Positions 32,732 through 41,105 of a DNA stretch of 53,279 nt are shown in pieces (the first letter of the stretch is position 1; each line of letters begins with the position of its first letter). The translations under genes were made by a program, and so were the position numbers. The stretch is from Bacteroidia bacterium. GTDB lineage: Bacteria; Bacteroidota; Bacteroidia; SpSt-205. The notes beneath the pieces are model-generated. The model made no database searches. It saw only the letters and a program-made list of their open reading frames with translations, and was not told where the DNA came from. The DNA lies in contig JANWZJ010000005.1 of the NCBI GenBank assembly GCA_025054525.1, positions 1 to 53,279 of the forward strand. The letters run 5' to 3'.

Positions 32732-33895
32732 CTATAAGGTGAGTCTCTTCTGCGCAAAGGTAGCTAATGCCACCATCTCACTAAAATCAGGCGTACGGAT
32801 AATATAATGATAGTCCCCCATAGCGGCTCGGAAAAGGGGATTCGTAGGGGCATGATGCACTAAATACGGCCCTAAATGGCGCAGCAGTTCTTCATGGGTA
32901 TAGCTATATCCGATATGATGTTTGCGGGCGATGTAGCAGCAGTAATAGGGTGCTGGGGAAAAAGGCGGAAGGGCATGCCCATGAATCATTTCTGCCCACG
33001 CTCGGTATAAATCTATATCATGAGCGAAATTGAACATATCTAAGGTGGGATAGCCTGGGGGGCGCATATTGACCTCTAAGGGGTAGAGTTGTCCTTCTGG
33101 GGTGCGGATGAACTCAAAATGGAAAAAGCGCGCCTTTAACTCATAAGCGGCTACGACCCTTCTCCCAGCGTCAGCTAAATCAGCAGGAATCTCTCTATGT
33201 ACGAAGTAAAAAATATCTGTGTCTTCATTTACTACTTCGGCTATGCCTCGGTTATATTCTAAGGAAGCGGCAAAGAGGATATTCCCGTTCCAATCGGTCA
33301 GTCCGTCAAAGGTTTGGATAGTGCCTGTGATGAACTTTTCCAGAAGGTATCCTGGGCGGAAACCCTGGCGAAAACGCTCTATGTCTTCGGGATAGTTGAT
33401 TTTGTAGGTAGAGCCTGCACCTACGCCTTTATCAGGTTTAGCGATGATGGGTAGTCCATATTGATGAATAAAGTTCTCTACATCGGCAAAGCTATGGGCG
33501 ACTTGACCGGGGATGGGGGCGATTCCTGCCTTTTGAAAATAGGCTTTCATATGGCTTTTCTGCTGGAAGGAGGGTAGGTCGGCGGGGCGAGGGCCTAAAA
33601 TGTCCAAGGCTTCTCGGACAGCCGCATCCAGCGGAAGCCAGTATTCATTAAAGGAGTCCACTCCGTTAGGCTTGCCAAACTCTTGAGCAAAGCCACGAGC
33701 TGCCGCCAAAACAGCTTCTGTATGGTGGAGGTCTCCTACACCCGCGTACCTTGTCAAGGATTGATGTACATGAGAAGGCACTTCATGATAAGGAGTACCG
33801 CCAATCCCTAAGGCTATGCCCCCTAATCGCTGAAAGTGCCATGCAAAAAGATGATAGTTCGGAGGAAACTCAGGAGAAAGGAAAATCCAGACCAT
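32732..33895 (-). CDS. ATP-grasp ligase of unknown substrate
   Basis: The 387-residue protein has a N-terminal Rossmann-like part (VWIFLSPEFPPNYHLFAWHFQRLGG) and an ATP-grasp fold (about 115-330) with GLPIIAKPDKGVGAGSTYKI, GYLLEKFITG, and the metal-binding FEFIRTPEGQLYPLEVNMRPPGYPTLD. ATP-grasp enzymes join a carboxylate to an amine or thiol through an acyl phosphate. The neighbouring esterase is the only contextual clue. The start ATG at 33895 lies 5 nt after TACTTTTG. Confidence 0.82.
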   Translation of the reverse strand: MVWIFLSPEFPPNYHLFAWHFQRLGGIALGIGGTPYHEVPSHVHQSLTRYAGVGDLHHTEAVLAAARGFAQEFGKPNGVDSFNEYWLPLDAAVREALDILGPRPADLPSFQQKSHMKAYFQKAGIAPIPGQVAHSFADVENFIHQYGLPIIAKPDKGVGAGSTYKINYPEDIERFRQGFRPGYLLEKFITGTIQTFDGLTDWNGNILFAASLEYNRGIAEVVNEDTDIFYFVHREIPADLADAGRRVVAAYELKARFFHFEFIRTPEGQLYPLEVNMRPPGYPTLDMFNFAHDIDLYRAWAEMIHGHALPPFSPAPYYCCYIARKHHIGYSYTHEELLRHLGPYLVHHAPTNPLFRAAMGDYHYIIRTPDFSEMVALATFAQKRLTL

Positions 33896-33900
33896 CCTTG

Positions 33901-33908
33901 CAAAAGTA
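33901..33908 (-). promoter_or_regulatory. -7 promoter box of the ATP-grasp/esterase pair
   Basis: TACTTTTG on the minus strand, ending 5 nt before the ATG at 33895. Confidence 0.62.
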
Positions 33909-33924
33909 CCACAAAATTTTGCCT

Positions 33925-34500
33925 CTACGGCTCTAATGCATCATCCATATAATCAGGAAGAACATTCTTTTGCACGGTGCCTGTACTGAGGTACTTTATC
34001 GTTTCCAGCGTAGCTACTATGGTATTGCCCTGATGATCTATGCGCAGGAGAAAGTTCCACTCTTGATAAGGGAGCATGACAATCTCGCCCAGCGAACGCA
34101 TACTGATTTGCTCTATCAGGCGGGGCCAGATGAGCTTTTTGAGCTGGAGAAAGGGGATATTCTCTCGGTGAAGCAGAGTAAGGAGGGTATCTAAAAGATT
34201 CATAAGTCCTCGGGTAAGGCCTCCTGCCAGGGGATAAGAAGCGGGTATGCGAAGCTCATAAGTGATATGATGCCGAATGCAGGCGCGTTGTTCTATGCGC
34301 AGTTGGAGGGTTGGGCTAAGCCAGAGGATTTCTGTTTTACTGCGGGGCTCCCACTGATACTGGTAGAGGTAGGGAAAATGGAGTGGCGTGATGGGACGAA
34401 GGCTATCTTCGGAGAGGCGACACGGGCCTGAGAGAGGGTTTTGACTGAGGCGAAGCTGCGCTAATAATAAGAGAGGGAATCCCAGCCATAGAGCTCTCAT
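33925..34500 (-). CDS. Secreted hypothetical protein
   Basis: This 191-residue protein begins with a signal peptide (MRALWLGFPLLLLAQLRLSQ). The rest is beta-rich with FPYLYQYQWEPRSKTEILWLS and a later helical segment LMNLLDTLLTLLHRENIPFLQLKKLI. I recognise no domain. The start overlaps the thiD stop by 4 bp, so it is the third gene of the sucC-thiD unit. A periplasmic location is inferred. Confidence 0.6.
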   Translation of the reverse strand: MRALWLGFPLLLLAQLRLSQNPLSGPCRLSEDSLRPITPLHFPYLYQYQWEPRSKTEILWLSPTLQLRIEQRACIRHHITYELRIPASYPLAGGLTRGLMNLLDTLLTLLHRENIPFLQLKKLIWPRLIEQISMRSLGEIVMLPYQEWNFLLRIDHQGNTIVATLETIKYLSTGTVQKNVLPDYMDDALEP

Positions 34501-35306
34501 CCAGCCGCATGGGGATTGAGTACGATGGCGGCTTTGCCTAAGGAGAGGTCCGTCTTAGAGAGGGCCCGATGAACGAAATCTAAGGCAGTAAGGGCTGCTG
34601 AGACTGGATTTTCTCCCTGAGCTAATCGTGCCGCTAAGGCAGAGGCGAGCGTACAACCCGTACCATGGGGCGGACGCTCTAATCGCAGCCGGCTCTGCGT
34701 GAATCTCTGTATGAGCTGTCCTTCTTTGAAGAATAAGGTCGTTACCGTGGAAGGCTCCCAGCTTGCATGCCCCCCTTTGAGCAGCCAGTAAGGACGGGGG
34801 TATTTGCGAGAGAGCCTTTCACCCAGCAGGAAAAATGCTTTATCTGAAGTAGGAACCGACTCCTTGGCTAAGAGGGCGGCTTCGTGGAGATTGGGGGTAA
34901 CGACATAGGCTTCTGCACAGAATGTCTGTAAAGCTGCTTCAGCCCCCTCTGAGAGTAATCGTGCCCCGGATGCCGCTACCATCACAGGGTCCACCACCCA
35001 TGGCATATCGGGAGCTTCCTTAACTAAAAAGGTATGCACCACTCGGATAATACCCTCTTCTGCAAGCATACCAGTCTTGACAGCCTTGGGGCGAATGTCT
35101 GCAAAGACCATTTCCAGCTGCAGGCGCACAAAATCAGAGGGCACTACCAGAATATCTCGTACTGCAGTAGTGTTTTGGGCGGTGAGTGCAGTAAGCACAC
35201 TCATGCCATAAGTGCCTAAGGCAGTGAAGGCCTTGAGGTCTGCCTGAATGCCCGCTCCCCCACTACAATCCGAGCCCGCAATCGTCAGAACTGGAACAAA
35301 CCGCAT
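34497..35306 (-). CDS. thiD: Hydroxymethylpyrimidine/phosphomethylpyrimidine kinase
   Basis: ThiD phosphorylates HMP and HMP-phosphate in thiamine synthesis. The 269-residue ribokinase-fold protein shows LTIAGSDCSGGAGIQADLKAF, the YGMSVLTALTAQNT stretch, VVDPVMVAASGARLL, VTPNLHEAALL and the anion-hole PHGTGCTLASALAARLA. No TPP riboswitch is visible; the gene begins inside the sucC stop (TAATG), so thiD transcription follows sucC. Thiamine diphosphate is used by 2-oxoacid dehydrogenases, whose E2 gene is divergent next door. Confidence 0.95.
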   Translation of the reverse strand: MRFVPVLTIAGSDCSGGAGIQADLKAFTALGTYGMSVLTALTAQNTTAVRDILVVPSDFVRLQLEMVFADIRPKAVKTGMLAEEGIIRVVHTFLVKEAPDMPWVVDPVMVAASGARLLSEGAEAALQTFCAEAYVVTPNLHEAALLAKESVPTSDKAFFLLGERLSRKYPRPYWLLKGGHASWEPSTVTTLFFKEGQLIQRFTQSRLRLERPPHGTGCTLASALAARLAQGENPVSAALTALDFVHRALSKTDLSLGKAAIVLNPHAAG

Positions 35307-36511
35307 TAGGTGGAAACAGCCTGCTTGAGCGCTTCCTGCACCTTGCGCGCAGCTTCCTCCAACTCCACCGCAGGAATCAAAGGAAGCCCAGACTCGCGCA
35401 GCATTTGGGCGGCTTTATCGGCATTTGTACCCTGCAATCGCACTACCATAGGCACAGGAATGCTTCCTATCTGACGATATACTTGAAGAATTCCTTCCGC
35501 CACTCGGTCGCACTGCACGATTCCGCCAAATATATTGACGAGTATCACTTTGACATTTGGGTCTTTGAGAAGAATCTCAAAGGCGCGAGATATGCGTTCT
35601 ACATTAGCGCCGCCGCCTACGTCCAAGAAGTTGGCTGGCCATCCACCCGCCAGTTTGATAATATCCATCGTAGCCATCGCCAGTCCAGCACCGTTGACCA
35701 TGCAGCCTACATTTCCATCCAGTTTAACGTAGCTGAGGTTGTATTGTCGTGCCAAAGTCTCCAAGGGCTCCTCTTCCTGCACATCTCGGAGCACCTCTAA
35801 GTCTTTGTGTCGCACCGCTAATCCATTATCTTCTAACTCCAACTTCGCATCCAAGGCGATAATCTTATCATCAGAAGTCTTGAGCATGGGGTTTATTTCT
35901 AAAAGCTGCGCATCTAAGTCGGCATAGGCTTGGTAGAGCTTGACCAAAAAATCTACGGCATTCTTGAATGCCTCACCTGAGAGGCCCAGCTTGTAGGCGA
36001 TTTCTCGTGCTTGATAGGGCATTAGCCCCATCATAGGGCTGATAGGTACCCGTAGAATAGCCTCTGGTCGCTGACGCGCTACTTCTTCTATTTCTACGCC
36101 CCCTTCTGCGCTGGCGATAAGAATATCCCGTTCCGTAGCGCGATCCGTCGTCAAACTCACATAAAACTCTCGGATAGGCGAAGGACCTGGATAAAAAGCA
36201 TCCCCCGTTACATAGATTTTATGCACGACTTTGCCTTGGGGACCGGTTTGGGGCGTGACGAGCGTCATACCAATCATCTTGGAAGCTATATCTCGCACTT
36301 CTTCTAAAGATTTGGCGAGTTTGACGCCCCCTGCCTTGCCGCGCCCTCCGGCGTGGATTTGCGCTTTGAGAACCCAGGGTCCTTTGCCCGAAGGGTCAAT
36401 CTTACGAGCCGCTTCTACCGCCTCTTCGGCAGTCGTGGCTACATGTCCCCCCGCTGCAGGGATACCATACCGAGTGAGAAGTTCTTTGGCTTGGTATTCA
36501 TGGAGCTTCAT
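35306..36511 (-). CDS. sucC: Succinate--CoA ligase (ADP-forming) subunit beta
   Basis: SucC binds ADP/ATP and CoA-side substrates in the TCA-cycle substrate-level phosphorylation step. The 401-residue protein has the ATP-grasp N-terminus MKLHEYQAKELLTRYGIPAAGG, VLKAQIHAGGRGKAGGVK, the metal site LEINPML, and the CoA-ligase part NFLDVGGGANVERI and VNIFGGIVQCDRVAEGI. The usual partner sucD is not adjacent; thiD follows instead. The promoter region faces that of the E2 gene. Confidence 0.96.
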   Translation of the reverse strand: MKLHEYQAKELLTRYGIPAAGGHVATTAEEAVEAARKIDPSGKGPWVLKAQIHAGGRGKAGGVKLAKSLEEVRDIASKMIGMTLVTPQTGPQGKVVHKIYVTGDAFYPGPSPIREFYVSLTTDRATERDILIASAEGGVEIEEVARQRPEAILRVPISPMMGLMPYQAREIAYKLGLSGEAFKNAVDFLVKLYQAYADLDAQLLEINPMLKTSDDKIIALDAKLELEDNGLAVRHKDLEVLRDVQEEEPLETLARQYNLSYVKLDGNVGCMVNGAGLAMATMDIIKLAGGWPANFLDVGGGANVERISRAFEILLKDPNVKVILVNIFGGIVQCDRVAEGILQVYRQIGSIPVPMVVRLQGTNADKAAQMLRESGLPLIPAVELEEAARKVQEALKQAVST

Positions 36512-36516
36512 TAGGG

Positions 36517-36524
36517 CAATATTA
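36517..36524 (-). promoter_or_regulatory. Possible -7 box of sucC (variant)
   Basis: TAATATTG on the minus strand differs from TAnnTTTG at one base and ends 5 nt before the ATG at 36511. The spacing fits the pattern. Confidence 0.45.
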
Positions 36525-36545
36525 GCGAAAAATGGCGCGCTTGCT

Positions 36546-36553
36546 TACCTTTG
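36546..36553 (+). promoter_or_regulatory. -7 promoter box of the E2 gene
   Basis: TACCTTTG ends 4 nt before the ATG at 36558. Confidence 0.72.
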
Positions 36554-36557
36554 AGGT

Positions 36558-37907
36558 ATGATAGAGCTGACGCTGCCCCGGTTGGGTGAGAGCGTTACAG
36601 AAGCTCGCATTATCCGCTGGCTCAAGAAACCCGGCGACCGGGTAGAAGCAGATGAACCTATCTTAGAGATAGCTACGGATAAAGTAGACTCCGAAGTGCC
36701 CGCTCCCGCAGCAGGCATACTTGCAGAGATTCGCGTGCAGGAAGGCCAGACTGTACCGGTAGGCACTGTTCTGGCTATTATTCAGTCTCAAGCGGAAGTC
36801 GCTACTTCTTCTGCGCCTCAAAGCATTCCCGCCGCTGCCCCCCTCTCTCCTGCTGCCTCACCCACTCTCACTAATGGCAGTTCTTCACCAGAGCGTATCC
36901 CCGCTCGCGATGGAGATAGATTTTATTCGCCTTTGGTACGCACAATCGCTCAGAAAGAAGGCGTTACGCTCCAAGAGCTCGCCACAATCCCAGGCACAGG
37001 CAGTGGGGGACGCGTCACGAAACAGGATATATTAGACTATATCGCTAAGCGGCAAGTCAGCCTACCTACTCCTCCACCCCCTGCCTCAGTTCCAGCGGCC
37101 CCAGCCGCCCCCTCCACTCCTCCTGCTTCTATCCAGGAAATCATCCAGTATCTCCAAGAGCACTTCATCCTCATACCGAAGAAGAAGTTCTCCTATGATA
37201 ACGCTCAAGCTGTGGAGATGGACCGCATGCGCAAAATCATCGCCGAAAACATGGTCTATTCTAAGCACATCGCCCCCCACGTAACGAGTTTCGTAGAAGC
37301 CGATGTAACTTCACTTGTACTCTGGCGAGAGAAAGTCAAAGATACCTTTGAGAGAAAGTATGGAGAAAAGCTCACTTATACTCATGTTTTCGTAGAGATA
37401 CTGGCTCAAGTGCTGCGAGAATACCCTCAACTCAACGCTTCCGTAGAAGGAGATAGAATATACCACAAAAAGGATATTCACTTAGGGGTGGCTGTAGCTT
37501 TACCTGACAACAACCTTATCGTACCGGTCGTGCGCCATGCAGATAGACTGAACTTAGCAGGGATAGCGGCGGCAGTAAATGATCTTTCTCGTCGTGCCCG
37601 TGCGGGTCAGCTCAAACCCGACGAAATCAGTGGAGGCACCTATACACTCTCTAATGTGGGTACGTTCGGCAGTATGATGGGGACGCCGGTGATTCTCCAG
37701 CCGCAAGTAGGCATCTTAGCTACGGGTGTAATCCGCAAAAAGCCTATCGTCTTAGAGACCCCTACGGGCGACACTATCGCCATTCGGCATGTAATGGTGC
37801 TTTCACACTCATACGACCATAGGGTGATAGATGGAGCACTGGGAGGGGCATTTGTACGGAGAGTGGCAGACCTTTTAGAAAGCTGGGATTTGAACCGAGC
37901 TATCTGA
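36558..37907 (+). CDS. 2-oxoacid dehydrogenase E2 (dihydrolipoamide acyltransferase)
   Basis: The 449-residue protein has one lipoyl domain (1-78, lipoylated lysine K42 in IATDKVDSE), an Ala/Pro/Ser linker, an E3/E1-binding domain (about 120-160), a second Pro/Ala linker, and the catalytic domain (about 215-449) with H421 and D425 in SYDHRVIDG. Lipoyl and binding domains do not show the acyl preference. A TCA role (2-oxoglutarate) would fit divergent sucC, but a branched-chain or pyruvate complex is equally possible. E1 and E3 genes are absent nearby. uvrC starts 3 bp after its stop. Confidence 0.9.
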   Translation: MIELTLPRLGESVTEARIIRWLKKPGDRVEADEPILEIATDKVDSEVPAPAAGILAEIRVQEGQTVPVGTVLAIIQSQAEVATSSAPQSIPAAAPLSPAASPTLTNGSSSPERIPARDGDRFYSPLVRTIAQKEGVTLQELATIPGTGSGGRVTKQDILDYIAKRQVSLPTPPPPASVPAAPAAPSTPPASIQEIIQYLQEHFILIPKKKFSYDNAQAVEMDRMRKIIAENMVYSKHIAPHVTSFVEADVTSLVLWREKVKDTFERKYGEKLTYTHVFVEILAQVLREYPQLNASVEGDRIYHKKDIHLGVAVALPDNNLIVPVVRHADRLNLAGIAAAVNDLSRRARAGQLKPDEISGGTYTLSNVGTFGSMMGTPVILQPQVGILATGVIRKKPIVLETPTGDTIAIRHVMVLSHSYDHRVIDGALGGAFVRRVADLLESWDLNRAI

Positions 37908-37910
37908 CTC

Positions 37911-39713
37911 ATGGACCTCGCCACAGCGCGAGAACTCCTGCCCGAACTGCCCGGCGTGTATAAGTTTCTCGGTGCTCGGGGCGAAGTCATCTATGTTGGC
38001 AAAGCCCGCAACCTTCGCAAAAGAGTCCAGAGCTACTTCTTACGAGCGGAGGAGCCCACTTGTGACTATAAGACCCGATTGATTGTGCGTCATGCGGCAG
38101 GCTTAGAATGGATAGTCACGGAGAGTGAATGGGATGCCCTCCTATTGGAGAATAATCTTATCAAACATTACAACCCCCGCTATAATGTACTGCTCAAGGA
38201 TGGCAAAACTTATCCTTATCTCTCTATCACGAAAGAGCCTTATCCTCGGCTGGTCTTTACGCGGCAGAAGGTATTTGAGGGGGCGAAATACTATGGTCCG
38301 TTCCCTGGGGGCGGCATGCTGCGTTCCCTAATGGAGCTTTTCTACCACTTGTACAAGCTCCGGGATTGTGATTTGAAGCTTACGCCGGAGGGAGTAGCTG
38401 CGGGAAAGTTTCGCCCCTGTGTAAAATATCATATTGGCACATGCGCAGCGCCTTGCATAGGCAAGCAGAGTTATGAGGCATATGTAGCCGCTGTAGAGGA
38501 GGTTCAGGAGCTGCTGGAAGGCAAATGGGAAGAAGTACTCACCCGCATAGATGCAGAGCGGCAGAAAGCGGTGGATGCATTAGAGTTTGAGCGGGCACAT
38601 GAGCTCAAAAAGCGCTACGAACAGCTTCAAGCCTATCGCCAGCGTAGTGTCGTAGCCGATGCCGCAGTGGGCGATGTGGAGGTTCTTAGCTTTGTAGAAG
38701 GGGTAAAGCTGGGGGTAGTACATCACTTGTCTTTGCGGGGAGGGCGCGTGGTAGCCAGTCATACTTGGCAGTTCGCCGCAAGAGAATGGCAAGAAAATCC
38801 CGCAGAAGTTTTAGACCGAGTTATAGGCACTCTCATAGACCATCAAGAATCGGTGGCTTCTGTGGTATTAGTGGATGGCTGGTCGCTGACTTATAGCCTA
38901 CCAGAACTCCAAGAAACAGAGCTACGCCTCCCCGAAAGTCCTGCGGAGCAGGAGGTAGCCGCCTTATGTCGCAAAACCGCTTTCAGTTTAGCCCAGCAGA
39001 AGAATGCTTTCTTGGAAGAGCAGCGCGCCTCACGCTATAAGAAGGAGCTGGAAGAACTCATGCGTATTTTACACTTGCCGCGCTTACCTCGCAGGATAGA
39101 GTGTATAGACAACTCTCACATTCAAGGGGCACACTTAGTGTCGGGGGTATCCGTCTTCATAGATGGAGCGCCGCGCCGCAGCGAATATCGCCGCTACGTA
39201 CAAGAGCTTCGGAAAGGAGATGATTTTGCGGCGATGCGCTGGGTGATTTTGCGCCGCTATGAAAAACGCGCCCGAGAAAGTATGCCTCTACCCGACCTTC
39301 TCCTCATAGACGGGGGTAAAGGGCAGCTCTCCGCCGCCTTAGAGGCTCTCAATGCAATAGGCTTACAGGAGATACCTGTATTTGCCTTAGCGAAGAAAAA
39401 AGAGGAAGTATTTGCTCCTGGGCGGACAGAACCTATCTACATAGATACGCGCAGTCCTGTACTTCGGCTGCTACAACGGATTCGGGATGAGACCCATGAA
39501 ACTGCAATAGGTTTTCATCGGCAGCGGCGGAAAGCAGCTACGCTGCGCACTACCTTACTCGCAGTGCCAGGAATCGGAGAAAAGCTGGCAGCTCGTCTCT
39601 TAGAGGAGTTCGGCTCTATGGAGAAGCTCAAGGAGGCTTCTTTGGAGGATTTAGCCCGAGTGGTGGGCAAAAGACGCGCAGCGCTCTTACAAAAACACCT
39701 TTCCGATGCCTAA
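37911..39713 (+). CDS. uvrC: UvrABC system protein C
   Basis: UvrC makes both incisions in nucleotide-excision repair. The 600-residue protein has the GIY-YIG nuclease (about 13-90) with LPGVYKFL and EVIYVGKARNLRKRV, a cysteine-bearing segment (RDC, RPC, GTC, APC) like the reported iron-sulfur site, a UVR motif near ALEFERAHELKKRYEQLQ, the RNase H-like nuclease with ECIDNSHIQG and DLLLIDGGKGQL, and a C-terminal helix-hairpin-helix (VPGIGEKLAARLLEEFG). Cotranscription with the E2 and DUF721 genes is implied by tight spacing. Confidence 0.97.
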   Translation: MDLATARELLPELPGVYKFLGARGEVIYVGKARNLRKRVQSYFLRAEEPTCDYKTRLIVRHAAGLEWIVTESEWDALLLENNLIKHYNPRYNVLLKDGKTYPYLSITKEPYPRLVFTRQKVFEGAKYYGPFPGGGMLRSLMELFYHLYKLRDCDLKLTPEGVAAGKFRPCVKYHIGTCAAPCIGKQSYEAYVAAVEEVQELLEGKWEEVLTRIDAERQKAVDALEFERAHELKKRYEQLQAYRQRSVVADAAVGDVEVLSFVEGVKLGVVHHLSLRGGRVVASHTWQFAAREWQENPAEVLDRVIGTLIDHQESVASVVLVDGWSLTYSLPELQETELRLPESPAEQEVAALCRKTAFSLAQQKNAFLEEQRASRYKKELEELMRILHLPRLPRRIECIDNSHIQGAHLVSGVSVFIDGAPRRSEYRRYVQELRKGDDFAAMRWVILRRYEKRARESMPLPDLLLIDGGKGQLSAALEALNAIGLQEIPVFALAKKKEEVFAPGRTEPIYIDTRSPVLRLLQRIRDETHETAIGFHRQRRKAATLRTTLLAVPGIGEKLAARLLEEFGSMEKLKEASLEDLARVVGKRRAALLQKHLSDA

Positions 39714-39981
39714 GCCCCTAAGCGAGTACCTTCAAGCCTTCTTTGCAGGAAAGCTTCAGGATAAGACTCCCTTAGAAGTCCAGCTGCGGGAGACTTGGCG
39801 ACGACTAATGGGGGAGGAAATCGCCCAAGCCACCCTATCCCTCCAACTCCGCAAGCAAACCCTTATTATTTGCATTAGTGACCCTCTTCTACGAGAGACC
39901 CTAAGCTGGCAAAAGCCAGAGCTGCTGCGATTATGGCAAGGTAGCGGCTACCCCAATATCCGAAAGATTACCATACAATAG
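39706..39981 (+). CDS. DUF721 (DciA-like) protein
   Basis: This 91-residue protein matches the short Bacteroidota DUF721 form: LSEYLQAFFAGKL, LRETWRRLMGEEIAQAT, LRKQTLIICISDPLLRETLSWQKPELL. DUF721 includes DciA, a loader or operator of the replicative helicase in bacteria without DnaC; single-domain members may share the KH-like fold. It overlaps uvrC by 8 bp. Confidence 0.83.
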   Translation: MPKPLSEYLQAFFAGKLQDKTPLEVQLRETWRRLMGEEIAQATLSLQLRKQTLIICISDPLLRETLSWQKPELLRLWQGSGYPNIRKITIQ

Positions 39982-39993
39982 CAGGTTTATCTG

Positions 39994-40001
39994 TACCTTT
40001 G
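39994..40001 (+). promoter_or_regulatory. -7 promoter box of the collagen-like lipoprotein
   Basis: TACCTTTG ends 4 nt before the ATG at 40006. Confidence 0.72.
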
Positions 40002-40005
40002 TCTC

Positions 40006-40638
40006 ATGCGAAAGGTTACGGCGTTGCTAATACCTACCACTCTCCTATTCGTGTGGAGCTGCCGCGGCAAACAAGGACCTCAGGGCCCCCAAGGCCCCCA
40101 AGGTAACCCTGGGCGCGACCTCACCCGTCCTCAACAGGGATATATTGAGGGAAGAGCCCGAGGCAAGGATAATGCAGGAAATGCTTTTGATTTTACATTC
40201 AGATACAGCTATTACTTTGCTGTCCCCGGAGCCATACAAGCTCTAAGCGGGAATATACGAGAAATCTTCTTTGAGCGGTCTGACTCGGCAGGCTTAGGTA
40301 ACATTAGTATACGCTTCCGCTTCAATCCCTCCAATAATCAGACCTCCGACGTAACGATAGAAGGGAATGCAGTTGAGCTAAGAGGTAATACCGTATCTGC
40401 GTATGCATTAGAGTATTACCTAAATGCCCCTGGGCTTCCGAGAGTCACACGAGAGATAAGAAACGTTCGTCTCTTGGGAGACACTGCATGTACGGGTGAA
40501 TTCGTATATATACGAGAAACAGGCGGCGGCATGATCCCTAATACACCCTCCAATACTCATCCTGATACAGTCTCAGGCACTTTCAATGTGAAACTTCTGC
40601 CTGTTCGCTCATATGGACGGACGGCGGGGGCTAACTGA
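40006..40638 (+). CDS. Lipoprotein with short collagen-like repeat
   Basis: The 210-residue protein has a lipoprotein signal (LLIPTTLLFVWSC, C19) followed directly by five to six Gly-X-Y triplets (residues 21-38, GKQGPQGPQGPQGNPGRD). A beta-rich domain follows, with FDFTFRYSYYF, ISIRFRFNPS and a CTGEFVYIRE segment. The collagen-like piece may form a short stalk between lipid anchor and globular domain; it is too short for a confident triple helix. Function is unknown. The gene is monocistronic, and its stop overlaps the end of the decayed GT9 gene on the other strand. Confidence 0.72.
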   Translation: MRKVTALLIPTTLLFVWSCRGKQGPQGPQGPQGNPGRDLTRPQQGYIEGRARGKDNAGNAFDFTFRYSYYFAVPGAIQALSGNIREIFFERSDSAGLGNISIRFRFNPSNNQTSDVTIEGNAVELRGNTVSAYALEYYLNAPGLPRVTREIRNVRLLGDTACTGEFVYIRETGGGMIPNTPSNTHPDTVSGTFNVKLLPVRSYGRTAGAN

Positions 40639-41030
40639 GTAAGATTTTTTCCACGGCTTCTTTTATCTGGGCGGGCGTGATCCCTTCTATTTGACGACAA
40701 GGGATAGCCTGACATCCATACCAAGAGTCCCACTGACAACCTGGCAGACATTGCTCCCCGCCTTCCCAGAAGACAGCATGAACATTAGGATAAAGAGTAG
40801 CATATTCAGGACGAATTCGGCGGAAAAGCCCTACAGTTGGTATCCCCAATGCCCCCGCAATATGAAGCGTGCCCGTATCTATCGTAATCGCTAACTGAGC
40901 TATACTGAAAAGGGCTACTACCTCTTCTGCTTAGCCAAGTACTCGTTGAGAGTGTGCCATAAGTACCAAGCACTGCGAAGCAGCCATACTTTCACCTACC
41001 GAAGTTCGTAAGAAATCTCTTACCTTTGTA
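40631..41030 (-). pseudogene. Remnant of a family 9 glycosyltransferase (heptosyltransferase-like)
   Basis: Only the C-terminal part of a GT9 enzyme is present. The frame contains ALFSIAQLAITIDTGTLHIA and GALGIPTVGLF, the donor-binding signature of the family, and ends with CQAIPCRQIEGITPAQIKEAV. An in-frame TAA at 40931-40933 (after HSQRVLG) breaks the reading frame; upstream of it the same frame stays open with RDFLRTSVGESMAASQCLVLMAHSQ until the tRNA-Asn gene. The N-terminal half is missing. This accounts for the 394-bp gap between the lipoprotein and tRNA-Asn. A selenocysteine or readthrough explanation is unlikely because the stop is TAA and the N-terminus is gone. Confidence 0.78.
41021..41028 (+). 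promoter_or_regulatory. -7 promoter box of tRNA-Asn
   Basis: TACCTTTG ends 4 nt before the mature tRNA 5' end at 41033. This fixes the likely transcription start about 5 nt after the box's last G, the same offset at which most start codons in the window lie. Confidence 0.78.
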
Positions 41031-41032
41031 AT

Positions 41033-41105
41033 GCCCGCTTAGCTCAGCGGTTAGAGCATCTGGCTGTTAACCAGAGGGTCGCAGGTTCGAATCCTGCAGC
41101 GGGCG
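41033..41105 (+). tRNA. tRNA-Asn (GTT)
   Basis: Cloverleaf: acceptor GCCCGCT/AGCGGGC, D stem GCTC/GAGC, anticodon stem TCTGG/CCAGA around CTGTTAA, T stem GCAGG/CCTGC with TTCGAAT, discriminator G. Anticodon GTT reads Asn codons; position 34 G is a queuosine site, linking it to queD/queG. CCA is not encoded. The 3' end directly abuts the stop codon of the opposing barrel gene at 41106. Confidence 0.97.

Noticed and set aside
36841..37140. Tandem repeat region in the E2 gene
   Set aside because: The Pro/Ala/Ser-rich stretches are the flexible linkers normal between lipoyl, binding and catalytic domains.
40631..40849. A stand-alone 72-residue protein on the minus strand
   Set aside because: It is the tail of a GT9 glycosyltransferase whose frame continues upstream through a conserved motif to an in-frame stop; better called a pseudogene.
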